A stretch of 64,000 nt of DNA from Clostridium_I sp047718555 (GTDB lineage: Bacteria; Bacillota; Clostridia; Clostridiales; Clostridiaceae): positions 53,185 to 117,184 of the forward strand of contig NZ_JBDNRK010000006.1 in assembly GCF_047718555.1 (NCBI RefSeq), written 5' to 3'. The translations under genes and the position numbers were made by a program. Shown in pieces: positions 53,924 through 63,249 of this stretch. Under the pieces are notes generated by a model, which was given only the letters and a program-made list of their open reading frames with translations, was not told where the DNA came from and did not search any database. Numbering within the stretch: position 1 is the first letter of the stretch; every line of letters begins with the position of its first letter.

Positions 53924-54222
53924 TTACCAGGGTACTTTAATGTTGCATTTGCCACAACCATACCGTGGTGCAAATACAGATAGTATTTCTTTATTAATAT
54001 AATCGCTGCAACTCCTGTTATCGTTTCCTTCATTTGTAATAGCTGAAGAGGAACAGCCATTTATACAAGCTCCACATTTCCCATGTGTGAGAAATGGACA
54101 ATATTTAAAGTACTGAGTATAGTTTAAATCCGTCCTAGTAAGATTTAATGTTGTTATAACACTGCCGATTCTTCCAGCTGTACCTTTGGAGGTTATAAGG
54201 GCTCTATGAAGTCCAAAGGCTT
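53924..54222 (-). pseudogene. C-terminal remnant of a 4Fe-4S epoxyqueuosine reductase-like protein
   Basis: Minus-strand reading gives F-G-L-H-R-A-L-I-T...G-R-I-G-S-V-I-T-T-L and Y-C-P-F-L-T-H-G-K-C-G-A-C-I-N-G-C, followed by further cysteines, to a stop at 53926-53924. This is the C-terminal iron-sulfur half of QueG-like reductases. The N-terminal half is missing; the reading frame closes about where the group II intron remnant begins, so the intron probably destroyed it. Confidence 0.65.
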
Positions 54223-54229
54223 TTCAATT

Positions 54230-54539
54230 GTTAATTGTAAACTCCGATAAGCGGAGAAACGAAGTAAAGTAGATAAACAGCGACATAGCATAAAACCTCC
54301 GATAGTGATGTTACGGTGAATCGGTGCGGCTGAGCAAGGCTGCGTAATTTAAAGGGTGGAAATCCCTTCTGTAAAGGTTAAAGTCAAACCACCAGTAGTG
54401 AGTCATGGATATATGGGAGTAATCCTATATATTAAGCGTTGACAGTTAGGTAGCAGGCTTGAAAGTGGGTCCCGTAATAAGTAGAAAAATAGGAAGGCTG
54501 ACGATGTCGGTTCTCTGGAAAGCAACACTATAATAAACA
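54230..54539 (+). mobile_element. Group II intron 5' RNA domains (remnant)
   Basis: The segment before the reverse transcriptase gene carries stem sequences typical of group II intron domain I, such as CTCCGATAAGCGGAG near 54242-54256, G-A-G-C-A-A-G-G-C-T-G-C-G-T and GGGTGGAAATCCC near 54355. The exact 5' end and domains V-VI are not identified; the 3' part is missing. Confidence 0.65.
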
Positions 54540-55447
54540 ATGGAAACAAAATTAGTTAGGATAGCAGAAATTGTAAAGAGAAATCCGAAAGAGAAATCCG
54601 AAAGAGAAATCCGAAAGAGAAATCCGAAAGAAAGGTTCACATCTTTATATCATTATACCATTATCTAAATAAAGAAATGCTAATGAAATGCCACAAAGAA
54701 CTTAGTGGAAATAAAGCAACAGGCATAGATGAGGTTACAAAAGCTGAATATGCTGAGAATTTAGAGGATAATATAAATAACTTAGTTGAGAGAGTTAAGA
54801 AACATAACTACAAACCACAAGCTGTTAAAAGAGTGTATATGCCTAAAGGTGATGGAAAATCAAAAAGACCATTAGGGATACCATTATATGAAGATAAAAT
54901 AGTGCAAATGGGACTAAATAAAATACTACAAGCTATATATGGAGCAAATTTTATGGGGTTTTCATATTGATTCAGACCAAACAAGAATTGCCATACTGCA
55001 ATTAAAAGGCTAAACAATATAATTGAAACAGGTAAAATAAGTTATGTGGTGGATGCAGATATAAAAGGATTCTTTAATAATGTGAATCATGAGTAGATGA
55101 TAAAATTCTTAGAACTAAGGATAGGAGATCCTAACATCATCAAGCTAATAAATAAATTTTTGAAAGCTGGAATGATAGAAGAAGGGGTCATGGAAGCAAC
55201 AGAATTAGAAACTCCTCAAGGTTCGATAATTTCACCTACTTTGGCTAATATATATTTGCATTATGCATTAGATTTATGGTTTGAGAGAATAATTAAAAGA
55301 AATTTTAAAGGTCAAGCCGAGATTGTAAGATATGCCGATGATTACGTATGCTGTTTTCGATATAAAAATGAGGCGAGTAATTTCTATTGGTTACTAATAA
55401 ATAGCAGGCTTAATAATATGACGGTAAATAAAACAAGCTTTGGATAG
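54540..55447 (+). pseudogene. Broken group II intron reverse transcriptase/maturase
   Basis: ATG 54540 begins M-E-T-K-L-V-R-I-A-E-I-V-K-R-N-P-K. Four perfect 13-bp repeats (GAGAAATCCGAAA at 54578-54629) expand the region, then an 8-bp duplication of CATTATAC shifts the frame near 54650. Reading resumes with G-N-K-A-T-G-I-D-E-V-T-K and K-S-K-R-P-L-G-I-P near 54850, meets in-frame stops TGA 54968 and TAG 55094, and carries the catalytic Y-A-D-D near 55332. The maturase and DNA-binding parts are lost. Not functional. Confidence 0.85.
54578..54629 (+). repeat. Four perfect 13-bp tandem repeats inside the reverse transcriptase remnant
   Basis: Unit GAGAAATCCGAAA repeated at 54578, 54591, 54604 and 54617. 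Compared with the expected single copy, 39 extra bases keep the frame. Looks like a slippage-prone tract. Confidence 0.9.
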
Positions 55448-55571
55448 AATGAATTCACCAGCAGGTATTGGGATTAATGCATCTCATGTACTAAATGAAT
55501 CAGGTTTTCATGGAATTGTTATGTCTGCTGTAAAAAAAGTTTTAGAAAGAGCTAATGAATTAGAAAAATAA
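55440..55571 (+). pseudogene. Unidentified 3' gene fragment
   Basis: L-D-R-M-N-S-P-A-G-I-G-I-N-A-S-H-V-L-N-E-S-G-F-H-G-I-V continues for about 43 residues to TAA at 55569-55571. It joins directly to the truncated reverse transcriptase. It reads like the C-terminal end of an enzyme, but I do not recognise the family. The 270 bp to the next gene hold no other clear feature. Confidence 0.45.
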
Positions 55572-55841
55572 AGCTATTTAGGAGAACTAGTGAGGGGAGT
55601 GAATTGGGTGTATATATTGTAAAACCAATTGTTCAGTGGAATATAAGTGTAAAAAGTGGACTAGGTGAAGGCAGTATATTTAAAATTTATATTTAATACT
55701 ACGGTGGAAGAATTATTTAAGTTTGAGGAATAAGATACAAGAATTAGTATGAAAGAGAATTGAATTATTATATAAATGTGTTACAATTAAACTGGATTAT
55801 TAGTTAATAATTTATATTTATGAAATTTGGGAGGGATACAA

Positions 55842-56516
55842 ATGAAAACTGATTTATTAGAAAAAGGAGCAATATTACAAAGAGATAAAGAAACTTATGC
55901 AATTGCACCACATTTAACGGCTGGACTTTTAACTCCGGATATTTTAAGAACTATTGCAGATGTAGCTGAAAAATACAATTCAGCAGCTATTAAAGTCACA
56001 GGAGCTCAGAGAATTGCACTAGTTGGATTAAAAGAAGAAGATTTAGATAATGTCTGGGAAGATTTAGGCATGGATCCAGGTGCAGCAATAGGTTTATGTG
56101 TAAGAAGTGTAAAAATATGTCCAGGAACTACTTTTTGTAAAAGAGGCCTTCAAGATTCAGTAGCAGTTGGATCAAAATTAGACAGCTTATATCATGGGAA
56201 AAAACTTCCTAATAAATTAAAAATTGGCATAAGTGGCTGTCCTCATAGTTGTGCAGATAGTGCATTTAAGGATATAGGATTAATAGGAAGCGGAAAAGGC
56301 TGGATGTTTTATGTTGGTGGAAAAGGTGGAGCTAAGCCAAGAATAGCAGATAAAATAGCACCTTGTGTATCAGAAGAAAAAGTATTTGATTTAGTAGAAA
56401 AAGTGGTTCAAATATATGAAGAAAATGCAACTGTTAGAGAAAGATTAGGAAGCTACATAGATAGAGTAGGATTAGATGAATTCAAGAAACAAATAGATCT
56501 TGATAGTTATCTATAA
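55842..56516 (+). CDS. Nitrite/sulfite reductase-like siroheme/4Fe-4S protein
   Basis: 224 residues from the ATG at 55842 behind gggaggga. The N-terminal ferredoxin-like half domain (A-I-K-V-T-G-A-Q-R-I-A-L, about 48-59) precedes C-P-G-T-T-F-C (Cys-x5-Cys) and S-G-C-P-H-S-C (Cys-x3-Cys), the ligand set for a 4Fe-4S cluster coupled to siroheme. It matches small single-unit relatives of NirB/sulfite reductase found in Clostridia. Likely reduces nitrite or sulfite or acts as an electron carrier; nearby hcp supports nitrogen-oxide handling. Confidence 0.88.
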   Translation: MKTDLLEKGAILQRDKETYAIAPHLTAGLLTPDILRTIADVAEKYNSAAIKVTGAQRIALVGLKEEDLDNVWEDLGMDPGAAIGLCVRSVKICPGTTFCKRGLQDSVAVGSKLDSLYHGKKLPNKLKIGISGCPHSCADSAFKDIGLIGSGKGWMFYVGGKGGAKPRIADKIAPCVSEEKVFDLVEKVVQIYEENATVRERLGSYIDRVGLDEFKKQIDLDSYL

Positions 56517-56539
56517 GGTAACTGTGACTTGGGAAAAAT

Positions 56540-56743
56540 ATGGCAACTTTGCCTAAATTAAATAAATTGAATATATTCACAATAGGAGATTTAGCCCAAT
56601 ATGACCTGGAAATATTAAAATCATTTCTTAAAAGTCATGGAGTACTTATATGGAACTATGCTAATGGAATTGAGGACTCACCCGTAAGGAAAAGTAACCA
56701 TATTGAAAAGTTATATATCCTAAAAAATAAGCAGATTTATTAA
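56540..56743 (+). pseudogene. DNA polymerase IV (DinB) thumb/finger remnant
   Basis: 67 residues: L-N-K-L-N-I-F-T-I-G-D-L-A...L-K-S-H-G-V-L-I-W-N-Y-A-N-G-I-E-D-S-P-V. This matches the middle of Y-family polymerases (helix-hairpin-helix thumb), but the catalytic palm and the little-finger domain are missing. Confidence 0.7.
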
Positions 56744-56778
56744 TCCCTTACATCGATAAAAGGTGTAAGGGATTTTTT
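56742..56778 (+). terminator. Strong intrinsic terminator
   Basis: AATCCCTTACA (56742-56752) and TGTAAGGGATT (56764-56774) make a perfect 11-bp stem followed by T-rich sequence. Confidence 0.9.
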
Positions 56779-57044
56779 CTTATACATAGATATAGCTATA
56801 TATCAGTGTGTACTATCTGAGTTTGAAAGTGTATGCTATATGGTGGTTTATTCCAAAACATTCTTTCGTAGCTCGTAAAATCTTATTTTGCACTAGCTAA
56901 AGTATTTAATGTCAGAGATAACTGTCCTGCAGCTATTATGTGTTTGCATTTTTTTCTTTCCTCACGTTTTTGAAAAGTAAAATATCTACAATCACAAACA
57001 GTATGATTTAAATCTACATTATAAATTAAACGGGAGTTGAGATT
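56779..57044. other. Gene-free interval
   Basis: No convincing gene. AT-rich sequence downstream of the terminator and upstream of the small CxxC gene; a promoter for that gene probably lies near the end, but no clear -35/-10 pair stands out. Confidence 0.5.
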
Positions 57045-57239
57045 ATGAAATCAAGAAAAACAGGTATAAGTACAAGCTATATAGTAGATGTTGGAAGGAA
57101 GAATAAAGAATGGAACAGGAAAGGTAAAGCAAAATGCACAGAGTGTAAATATCTACAGTTTGGTTATTATTGCAGTAAGAAGAGAAGAACCCCAGCATAT
57201 GTAAATGAGAAAAGACAGTGTAAATCTTTTATCCAATGA
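57045..57239 (+). CDS. Small cysteine-cluster protein
   Basis: 64 residues with T-S-Y-I-V-D-V and C-T-E-C-K-Y...Y-Y-C-S-K-K-R-R, a likely zinc-binding site. Ribosome binding site gggagttg. Similar short proteins occur singly in clostridia; function unknown. Confidence 0.6.
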   Translation: MKSRKTGISTSYIVDVGRKNKEWNRKGKAKCTECKYLQFGYYCSKKRRTPAYVNEKRQCKSFIQ

Positions 57240-57527
57240 CTACCCACTCTAATATTTCCAGCGCACTCTGTGAAAGCGACCAAATCTTCTATAAGAGGGA
57301 GATGGATAGCCCTTATTATTTTAGGTTAGACTAATATGAAAGATAAATAATTCATTCGCATAATAAATAATGAAATGGTATAGTCAGATACAGTAGAAGA
57401 ATAATTAAAAAAATAAAAATATATGTAAAAAGTTGTCTGATAAATACAGCTTTAAGTACAAATATCATTGGTAATATGGTAAAGTTAAAATGGGTACAAA
57501 TCAAATTCTATTAAGGGAGAGATTAAA
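57240..57527. promoter_or_regulatory. Upstream region of hcp
   Basis: No gene. A possible promoter TTGTCT (57433-57438) and TACAAA about 18 bp later lies 60-90 bp before hcp. No palindrome matching a NO-sensing regulator was found by eye. Confidence 0.35.
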
Positions 57528-59180
57528 ATGGAAAATTTAATGTTTTGCTATCAGTGTGAACAAACATTTGGAGGAAAGGGCTGTACAAAGAGTGGAGTTT
57601 GTGGAAAAGTACCAGAAATTGCAAATCTCCAGGACTTGTTAATATATCAGCTGAAAGGAATTTCTTGTTATGCAAAGCCTCTAATTGAACAGGGAAAGAT
57701 TATTGATAAAGAGATAGTAAAATTCGTAGAAAATAGTCTATTCACAACATTGACAAATGTAAACTTTGATGCAGAGGTTCATGTAAGAAGATTAAAGGAA
57801 TCACAAAAGATAAAGGAAAGCTTAAGAAATGAAGCGCCTGAAGGAGAATATCCAGATGCTGCTACATATAATCTAAGTGATACTAAAGAAGCTATGTTAA
57901 AGGATTCAGTAAAAGCAGGAATTATGTATGACCAAGATCTTGATGCTGATATTCGATCCTTAAGATCAACTATATTATATGGATTAAAAGGTATAAGTGC
58001 TTACGGACATCAGGCAAGGTTTATTGGTTATAATAGTGATCAAGTAGACCAATTTTATTTTTTAGGACTGGAATCTACCACAAATGACAACTTAGCTCTT
58101 GAAGATATGATACGTATGGCTATGAGAACTGGAGAGATGAGCGTAGAAGTAATGAAAACTCTAGATGCAGCAAATACCACTAGATACAAAAATCCTTCAC
58201 CTCATAAGGTAAATGTTAATATTAAAAAAGGTCCATTTATTATAGTATCCGGACATGATTTAAGAGATTTAGAAATGCTGCTTGAGCAAACCGAAGGTAA
58301 GGGGATTAACATTTATACTCATGGTGAAATGCTTCCGTCACATGGATATCCAGAATTAAAAAAATATAAACATTTAGTAGGTAATTTTGGTTCTGCTTGG
58401 CAAAATCAGCAGAAAGAATTTGATGGAATATCAGGCTGTATTTTAATGACAACTAATTGTTTGATGAGACCAAGAGAAACATATAAAGATAGAATATTTA
58501 CTACTAGTGTTGTAGGTTGGGATGGAGTAAAATATATCGGAGTTTCTGAAGATGGAACTAAGGATTTTAGTGAAATAATAAATAAAGCATTAGAACTAGG
58601 TGGATTTAAAGAAGATGAAGAAGAAAAGGAAATACTAGTAGGCTTTGGACATAATGCAACATTATCACATGCTGAAGCTATAGTTAATGCAGTTAAAGAG
58701 GGAAAACTAAGACATTTTTTCTTAATAGGTGGTTGTGATGGAGCAAGACCAGGAAGAAATTATTATACTGATTTTGCTAAAATGGTTCCAGAAGATTGTG
58801 TAATTCTTACTTTAGCTTGCGGTAAGTACAGATTCAATAAATTGGACTTTGGGACAGTAGCTGGATTACCTAGATTATTAGATGTAGGTCAATGTAATGA
58901 TGCCTATTCGGCAGTTAGAATAGCCACAGCATTGGCAGATGCCTTTGAAACAGATGTAAATTCGCTGCCGCTGACCATTGTACTTTCTTGGTATGAACAA
59001 AAGGCTGTAGCTGATTTACTAGCACTATTATCACTGGGTATAAAAGGAATGTACTTAGGACCAAGTTTGCCAGCATTCTTATCACCTAACGTACTACAAT
59101 ATCTAGTGGATACATTTAATATAACACCAATAAGTACACCAGAGGATGATTTAAGAACTGCACTAAAGCAAACAAAATAA
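57528..59180 (+). CDS. hcp: Hydroxylamine reductase (hybrid-cluster protein)
   Basis: 550 residues behind agggagag. The N-terminal C-Y-Q-C-E-Q-T...K-G-C-T-K-S-G-V-C-G-K provides the first 4Fe-4S cluster ligands. The C-terminal part carries hybrid-cluster ligands: G-H-N-A-T-L-S-H near 383-390, L-A-C-G-K-Y-R near 433-439 and D-V-G-Q-C-N-D near 456-462. It reduces hydroxylamine and nitric oxide under anaerobic nitrosative stress. Full length for the class-I/III family of anaerobes. Confidence 0.97.
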   Translation: MENLMFCYQCEQTFGGKGCTKSGVCGKVPEIANLQDLLIYQLKGISCYAKPLIEQGKIIDKEIVKFVENSLFTTLTNVNFDAEVHVRRLKESQKIKESLRNEAPEGEYPDAATYNLSDTKEAMLKDSVKAGIMYDQDLDADIRSLRSTILYGLKGISAYGHQARFIGYNSDQVDQFYFLGLESTTNDNLALEDMIRMAMRTGEMSVEVMKTLDAANTTRYKNPSPHKVNVNIKKGPFIIVSGHDLRDLEMLLEQTEGKGINIYTHGEMLPSHGYPELKKYKHLVGNFGSAWQNQQKEFDGISGCILMTTNCLMRPRETYKDRIFTTSVVGWDGVKYIGVSEDGTKDFSEIINKALELGGFKEDEEEKEILVGFGHNATLSHAEAIVNAVKEGKLRHFFLIGGCDGARPGRNYYTDFAKMVPEDCVILTLACGKYRFNKLDFGTVAGLPRLLDVGQCNDAYSAVRIATALADAFETDVNSLPLTIVLSWYEQKAVADLLALLSLGIKGMYLGPSLPAFLSPNVLQYLVDTFNITPISTPEDDLRTALKQTK

Positions 59181-59318
59181 AGTGAAACTTGAATTAAGTT
59201 GGATTTGTATTCGACTTTGTTACCACTACATTTTAATAAAGCCATGAAAGTCTCTAGTAGGCTTTCATGCTTAAATAATAATTATCATAGAAAGTTATTT
59301 ACAGAAAAACATTTACTC

Positions 59319-59846
59319 TTATGTATGTATTTCTTTTTTTCCTTCCTTTACAAACCTGTGTAATCTTCTGTATCCTATTGAAATTATACATATTGTAATA
59401 GCTGAGATTCCTACTGAAAAAAACACAAAATGCCAGTTTGATTTAGTAGACATAATTAAAATAGTAGTAGCTCCTGCAGGAGGATGTAAAGTATCTGTTA
59501 TAAGCATAAAAAGTATTGACAAGCTTAATCCAATAGATAAGCTTAATGAGGTAATATTCATTGTGTTTACAAGAAATATTCCAATAAAAGCACTGATGAT
59601 ATGTCCACAAAAAATATTTTTTGGCCGCGAAAAGGGGCTATGTGGTAAAGTGAAAATTATTACACAACTGGCAGCTATAGGCGGAATCAACAATGTTATT
59701 TTATAATAGTAACTGAGTTTATTAATTATAAATACAGATATAAAAACACATAATCCAATTAATAACGCTCTTTTAACTTTATTTAGCAATATAAATCTAT
59801 GTTGATGGTGAATTATATTCATAATATATGAAATTATTTTTGTCAT
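59319..59846 (-). CDS. HPP-family integral membrane protein, possible nitrite transporter
   Basis: 175 residues with four hydrophobic segments at about 25-45, 50-70, 80-120 and 135-155. The family signature L-H-P-P-A-G-A-T-T lies near 118-126. Plant and cyanobacterial HPP proteins move nitrite, so with hcp and the nitrite/sulfite reductase-like gene nearby a nitrite-linked function is plausible. Faces hcp convergently; a CRP/FNR-type palindrome lies 61 bp upstream. Confidence 0.88.
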   Translation of the reverse strand: MTKIISYIMNIIHHQHRFILLNKVKRALLIGLCVFISVFIINKLSYYYKITLLIPPIAASCVIIFTLPHSPFSRPKNIFCGHIISAFIGIFLVNTMNITSLSLSIGLSLSILFMLITDTLHPPAGATTILIMSTKSNWHFVFFSVGISAITICIISIGYRRLHRFVKEGKKEIHT

Positions 59847-59906
59847 TTTAAACCCCGCCTTTACAGCTGATAATGTACAATTAAATATATCATGTTATAA
59901 TAAAAT

Positions 59907-59930
59907 TTGCTGTGACTATCGTCACAGCAA
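59907..59930 (-). promoter_or_regulatory. CRP/FNR-family operator upstream of the HPP gene
   Basis: TTGCTGTGAC-TATC-GTCACAGCAA is a perfect 24-bp palindrome containing TGTGA-N6-TCACA. A TATATT -10 (59889-59884) lies such that the palindrome centre is at -41.5, the class II activator position. HcpR, an anaerobe regulator for nitrosative stress genes in the CRP/FNR family, is a candidate ligand, but other family members are possible. Confidence 0.7.
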
Positions 59931-60050
59931 CCATATTAATTATTCCATAACTAGCCTTAAATATGGCAATAAAGAGTTTTTATCATTTATGAGAATTTTC
60001 TTTCTAAGGTAACTAATGATTATGATCATTAAGCTAAGGCTTGATGCATA

Positions 60051-60680
60051 TTAAAACGACTCTTTAATTTTTGTCCAAGCTACATCAAACTCTGATTCAT
60101 TACTTATACGAAGTTCAGGTGCAACGTCAAACAAAGCTTCATAAATGATTCGCATCATTTTTTCAAAATCAAATTCTCCATCTCTTATATTCCAATTAGA
60201 AGTTCCATGAAAAGCTTGTAAAAACAGAATGAATAAAAGTTTATTATCAATACTGGTTCGGAATTCCCCTGAATCTTTACCTTTTTGTATCATAGGAACT
60301 ATAGTCTCGTATAAAATTTTTATTTTCTCATCTTTAAATGCACTAACTTTTTCAGAGATATCTTTTATAGAAAGTTGCTTAAAAATCTCAGGACCAGAAG
60401 CTGTTACAAAGTCAATTAAACGTTGGAAAACTATCCACACCTGCTCAACATAATTTTTAGCACTCATAATACGAGCAAAAATTTCCGGAGTAATTTCATT
60501 TTCAAAATTATAATACTCCTCTAACAATTCATCCTTAGATTTAAAATGATAATAAAATGTATGCTTATTTATTGATGCAGCACTACATATTTCCTTAATT
60601 GTTATGGCATCAAAACCTTTCTCACGAAATAAAGGAATTGCTACCTGAATAATTCGTTGTCTTGTTTTTATCTCAGCCAA
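60051..60680 (-). CDS. TetR/AcrR family transcriptional regulator
   Basis: 209 residues; TTG start behind aggaggg. The HTH T-I-K-E-I-C-S-A-A-S-I-N-K-H-T-F-Y-Y-H-F (about 27-46) is complete. The ligand-binding part resembles TetR proteins regulating efflux. Divergent from the SDR-MFS genes, which it probably represses through a site in the shared interval. Confidence 0.92.
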   Translation of the reverse strand: MAEIKTRQRIIQVAIPLFREKGFDAITIKEICSAASINKHTFYYHFKSKDELLEEYYNFENEITPEIFARIMSAKNYVEQVWIVFQRLIDFVTASGPEIFKQLSIKDISEKVSAFKDEKIKILYETIVPMIQKGKDSGEFRTSIDNKLLFILFLQAFHGTSNWNIRDGEFDFEKMMRIIYEALFDVAPELRISNESEFDVAWTKIKESF

Positions 60681-60757
60681 AAGAAGCCCTCCTATAGAAT
60701 TTATTTATTATAGAATATCATGTTTTTTAATTTATCGTCAATTCAATTCTAGATATA

Positions 60758-60786
60758 TTGACAAATTTATTATACCGTAGTATCAT
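60758..60786 (+). promoter_or_regulatory. Promoter of the SDR-MFS operon with possible TetR operator
   Basis: TTGACA (60758-60763), 17-bp spacer, TATCAT (60781-60786). The spacer/-10 contains ATAC-CGTA-GTAT, a small dyad that a TetR dimer could bind. Confidence 0.7.
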
Positions 60787-60873
60787 ATTTGTTATACCTA
60801 GGTTGCAAAATATTTAATTGTGCATTTTAAATAAAAAACCTTGAGTAGACTAATTCTATGAGGAGTGATTTAT

Positions 60874-61701
60874 ATGTTAAACAAAAAAACTGCAGTTATT
60901 ACTGGTGCCTCCAGTGGTATTGGTCGTGCCATTGCAAACAGTCTGGCTAATGATGGGATGCACATATACATTACTGGACGAAATAAGGAGAAACTTGAAC
61001 TTGTTCGTTCCCAAATCGAAAATGCTGGTGGATGTGTCAGTGCCAGTGCTTTTGATATTCGAGATGTAACTAAACTTCAACATTTTATTCAGCAAGCAAA
61101 GGATGAAACTGGCCGTTTGGATGTAATGGTCAACAATGCAGGTCTACACATTCACGGGAAAATAGCTGAAACTGACCTGGAAAGCTGGCGTGAGATGATT
61201 GATGTAAATATTTTAGCACTGCTAGCTGGTTCACAAGCAGCCATTCACGCAATGCTCGAAAATCCTGACAGTACAGGTGGAAATATCATCAATATTTCTT
61301 CAGGTAATGCAAAAGAGCCTGGAAAAGATTTTTACAGTTCCACAAAACACATGGTAAATTCACTCTGTGAAGCACTGACTCAAGAGCTTGCAGATGAACC
61401 AATACAAGTAACTAATATTATGCCTGGTGCAGTTGTCACTAATTTTGGAAGAAGTGCAGATCCTGCAATGATACAAGGACTTGCTGCAAAACTTGGCATG
61501 GATGTTGAAATCAAGAAAGATGAACACCTTTCTGATGAACTACTTAAGCGTATACACTCAGCCATGGGACAAATCTTTTTAAGCCCAGAGGACGTAGCAA
61601 ATGCAGTAGTCTATGCCCTAAAGCAACCTAAAAACGTTGTTGTGCGCGAGGTATACCTCTGTGCTCCAAAGGTGTATTTAGGAAAAGACTTTTCTTTCTA
61701 A
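60874..61701 (+). CDS. Short-chain dehydrogenase/reductase
   Basis: 275 residues from the ATG at 60874 (seven bases from gaggag). The Rossmann T-G-A-S-S-G-I-G motif is at about 10-17, N-N-A-G near 86-89, the catalytic serine in I-S-S-G near 144 and Y-S-S-T-K near 155-159. NAD(P)-dependent oxidoreductase of unknown substrate, co-regulated with the MFS pump. Confidence 0.93.
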   Translation: MLNKKTAVITGASSGIGRAIANSLANDGMHIYITGRNKEKLELVRSQIENAGGCVSASAFDIRDVTKLQHFIQQAKDETGRLDVMVNNAGLHIHGKIAETDLESWREMIDVNILALLAGSQAAIHAMLENPDSTGGNIINISSGNAKEPGKDFYSSTKHMVNSLCEALTQELADEPIQVTNIMPGAVVTNFGRSADPAMIQGLAAKLGMDVEIKKDEHLSDELLKRIHSAMGQIFLSPEDVANAVVYALKQPKNVVVREVYLCAPKVYLGKDFSF

Positions 61702-61839
61702 GAAGTAATCATTTATTATAAAGATCCATCCAAATAAGCACCATCTATCATTACTGATATAGATCTAGACATCCTTCCAATGTCTAAGTTCTATATCCTT
61801 TTTAGCAAATTTTATACTATAAATATTGGAGGTATTAAA

Positions 61840-63249
61840 ATGGAGATTAAAGAAACAAATGAATATGTATCTGTAAAATCTTTAGTAGGTCCACTTCTAG
61901 CTATTATATTAGGTATGTTTATGGTTAGTCTTGATGGTTCAGTTTTAAACGTAGCTATGCCAGGAATAGTTAAATATTTTGGTAGTACCTTGTCAACTAT
62001 GCAATGGACTATAACCGGATATGCACTTGCTCTTGCTGCTGTTATTCCTTTGGCTGGTTGGATTACCGATCGATTTGGTGCAAAACGAATTTTTATTATC
62101 GTTATTGGACTATTTACTATAGGTTCATTCCTCTGCTCTTTAGCTACTTCTCCTAGTCAGTTGATTATATTTAGAATTATTCAGGGTATTGGAGGCGGCA
62201 TGGTTATACCTATCGGTTTAGCAACCATTTATCATTTAGCACCAAAAGAAAAATTAGGTTCTTTAATGGGTTTATTAGGTATGCCACTGTTACTTGCACC
62301 TGCTATTGGGCCTGTTGTTTCTGGTTATATTTTACAATATAGTTCTTGGCAGTGGATTTTCCGTATTAATTTGCCTATTGGAATTATAGCTATTTTAATA
62401 AATATTAAATACTTACCAGATTTTCATAGAAAAACTGTACCTTCACTTGATATTTTGGGAATGTTACTGGCACCTATTGCCTTTGCAATGCTAGTTTATG
62501 GAGTAAATGAAGGAAGTAAAAGTTGGACTTCCATAAATACTATCACAGGTTTAATTGTAGGTGGTGTTGCATTGATCATTTTTATTTTTGTGGAGTTACA
62601 TCAAAAGCAGCCTTTAATTGAACTTAAAGTATTTGGTGTTTCGCAATTCACTCGTGGTATAATTGTATTATGGACTTTTCAGATTATATTTTTTTCAATA
62701 CTTATACTGGCCCCTTTGTTTTTGCAGTACGTTAAAGGATATAGCTCACTTCACACAGGATTTATGCTTTTACCACAGGCTCTTGCAATGAGTATTATGA
62801 TGCCTATAAGCGGACAGTTATTTGATAAGATAGGAGTAAAATACTTGGCATTTATTGGAACAACACTTGCTGCTGTAGTATTGTTTATGCTTTCTAGAAT
62901 ATCTGCTGATACAAGTGTAACCTATATTGTAACATGCCTTATAATGCTTGGTGTAGCTGGAGGACTTACTGTAATGCCGCTTAATACTCATATTCTTAAC
63001 GTATCCCCTGAAAATTTAGTAAGTAGGGTCACTCCCCTTACAGGAGCTTTTCAACAAATCATTTTATCTTTTGCCACAGTCATAATGACAGGTTTTTTAA
63101 CTTCAAGAACCACTTATCATCTAACTAATATTACGAATAAGTTGAATGCGGTTATTTTTTCCTATGACGATACGTTCTTACTTTGTTGCTATATAGCTGT
63201 TATTGGAGTGGTTTTTAGCCTTTCTGTTGGCAAATCAAAGAAAGTGTAA
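61840..63249 (+). CDS. MFS multidrug efflux transporter (DHA2/EmrB-QacA type)
   Basis: 469 residues; ATG at 61840 behind ttggaggt is preferred to an upstream ATG at 61780. Fourteen hydrophobic segments. The M-V-S-L-D-G-S-V-L-N-V-A-M-P segment near 27-40 and G-P-V-V-S-G near 155-160 (motif C of drug:H+ antiporters) indicate a drug efflux pump. It starts 138 bp after the SDR gene. Confidence 0.92.
   Translation: MEIKETNEYVSVKSLVGPLLAIILGMFMVSLDGSVLNVAMPGIVKYFGSTLSTMQWTITGYALALAAVIPLAGWITDRFGAKRIFIIVIGLFTIGSFLCSLATSPSQLIIFRIIQGIGGGMVIPIGLATIYHLAPKEKLGSLMGLLGMPLLLAPAIGPVVSGYILQYSSWQWIFRINLPIGIIAILINIKYLPDFHRKTVPSLDILGMLLAPIAFAMLVYGVNEGSKSWTSINTITGLIVGGVALIIFIFVELHQKQPLIELKVFGVSQFTRGIIVLWTFQIIFFSILILAPLFLQYVKGYSSLHTGFMLLPQALAMSIMMPISGQLFDKIGVKYLAFIGTTLAAVVLFMLSRISADTSVTYIVTCLIMLGVAGGLTVMPLNTHILNVSPENLVSRVTPLTGAFQQIILSFATVIMTGFLTSRTTYHLTNITNKLNAVIFSYDDTFLLCCYIAVIGVVFSLSVGKSKKV

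Noticed and set aside
54578..54629. Four 13-bp direct repeats as a possible CRISPR or iteron array
   Set aside because: Units are contiguous without spacers and lie inside a reverse transcriptase reading frame; a slippage expansion explains them.
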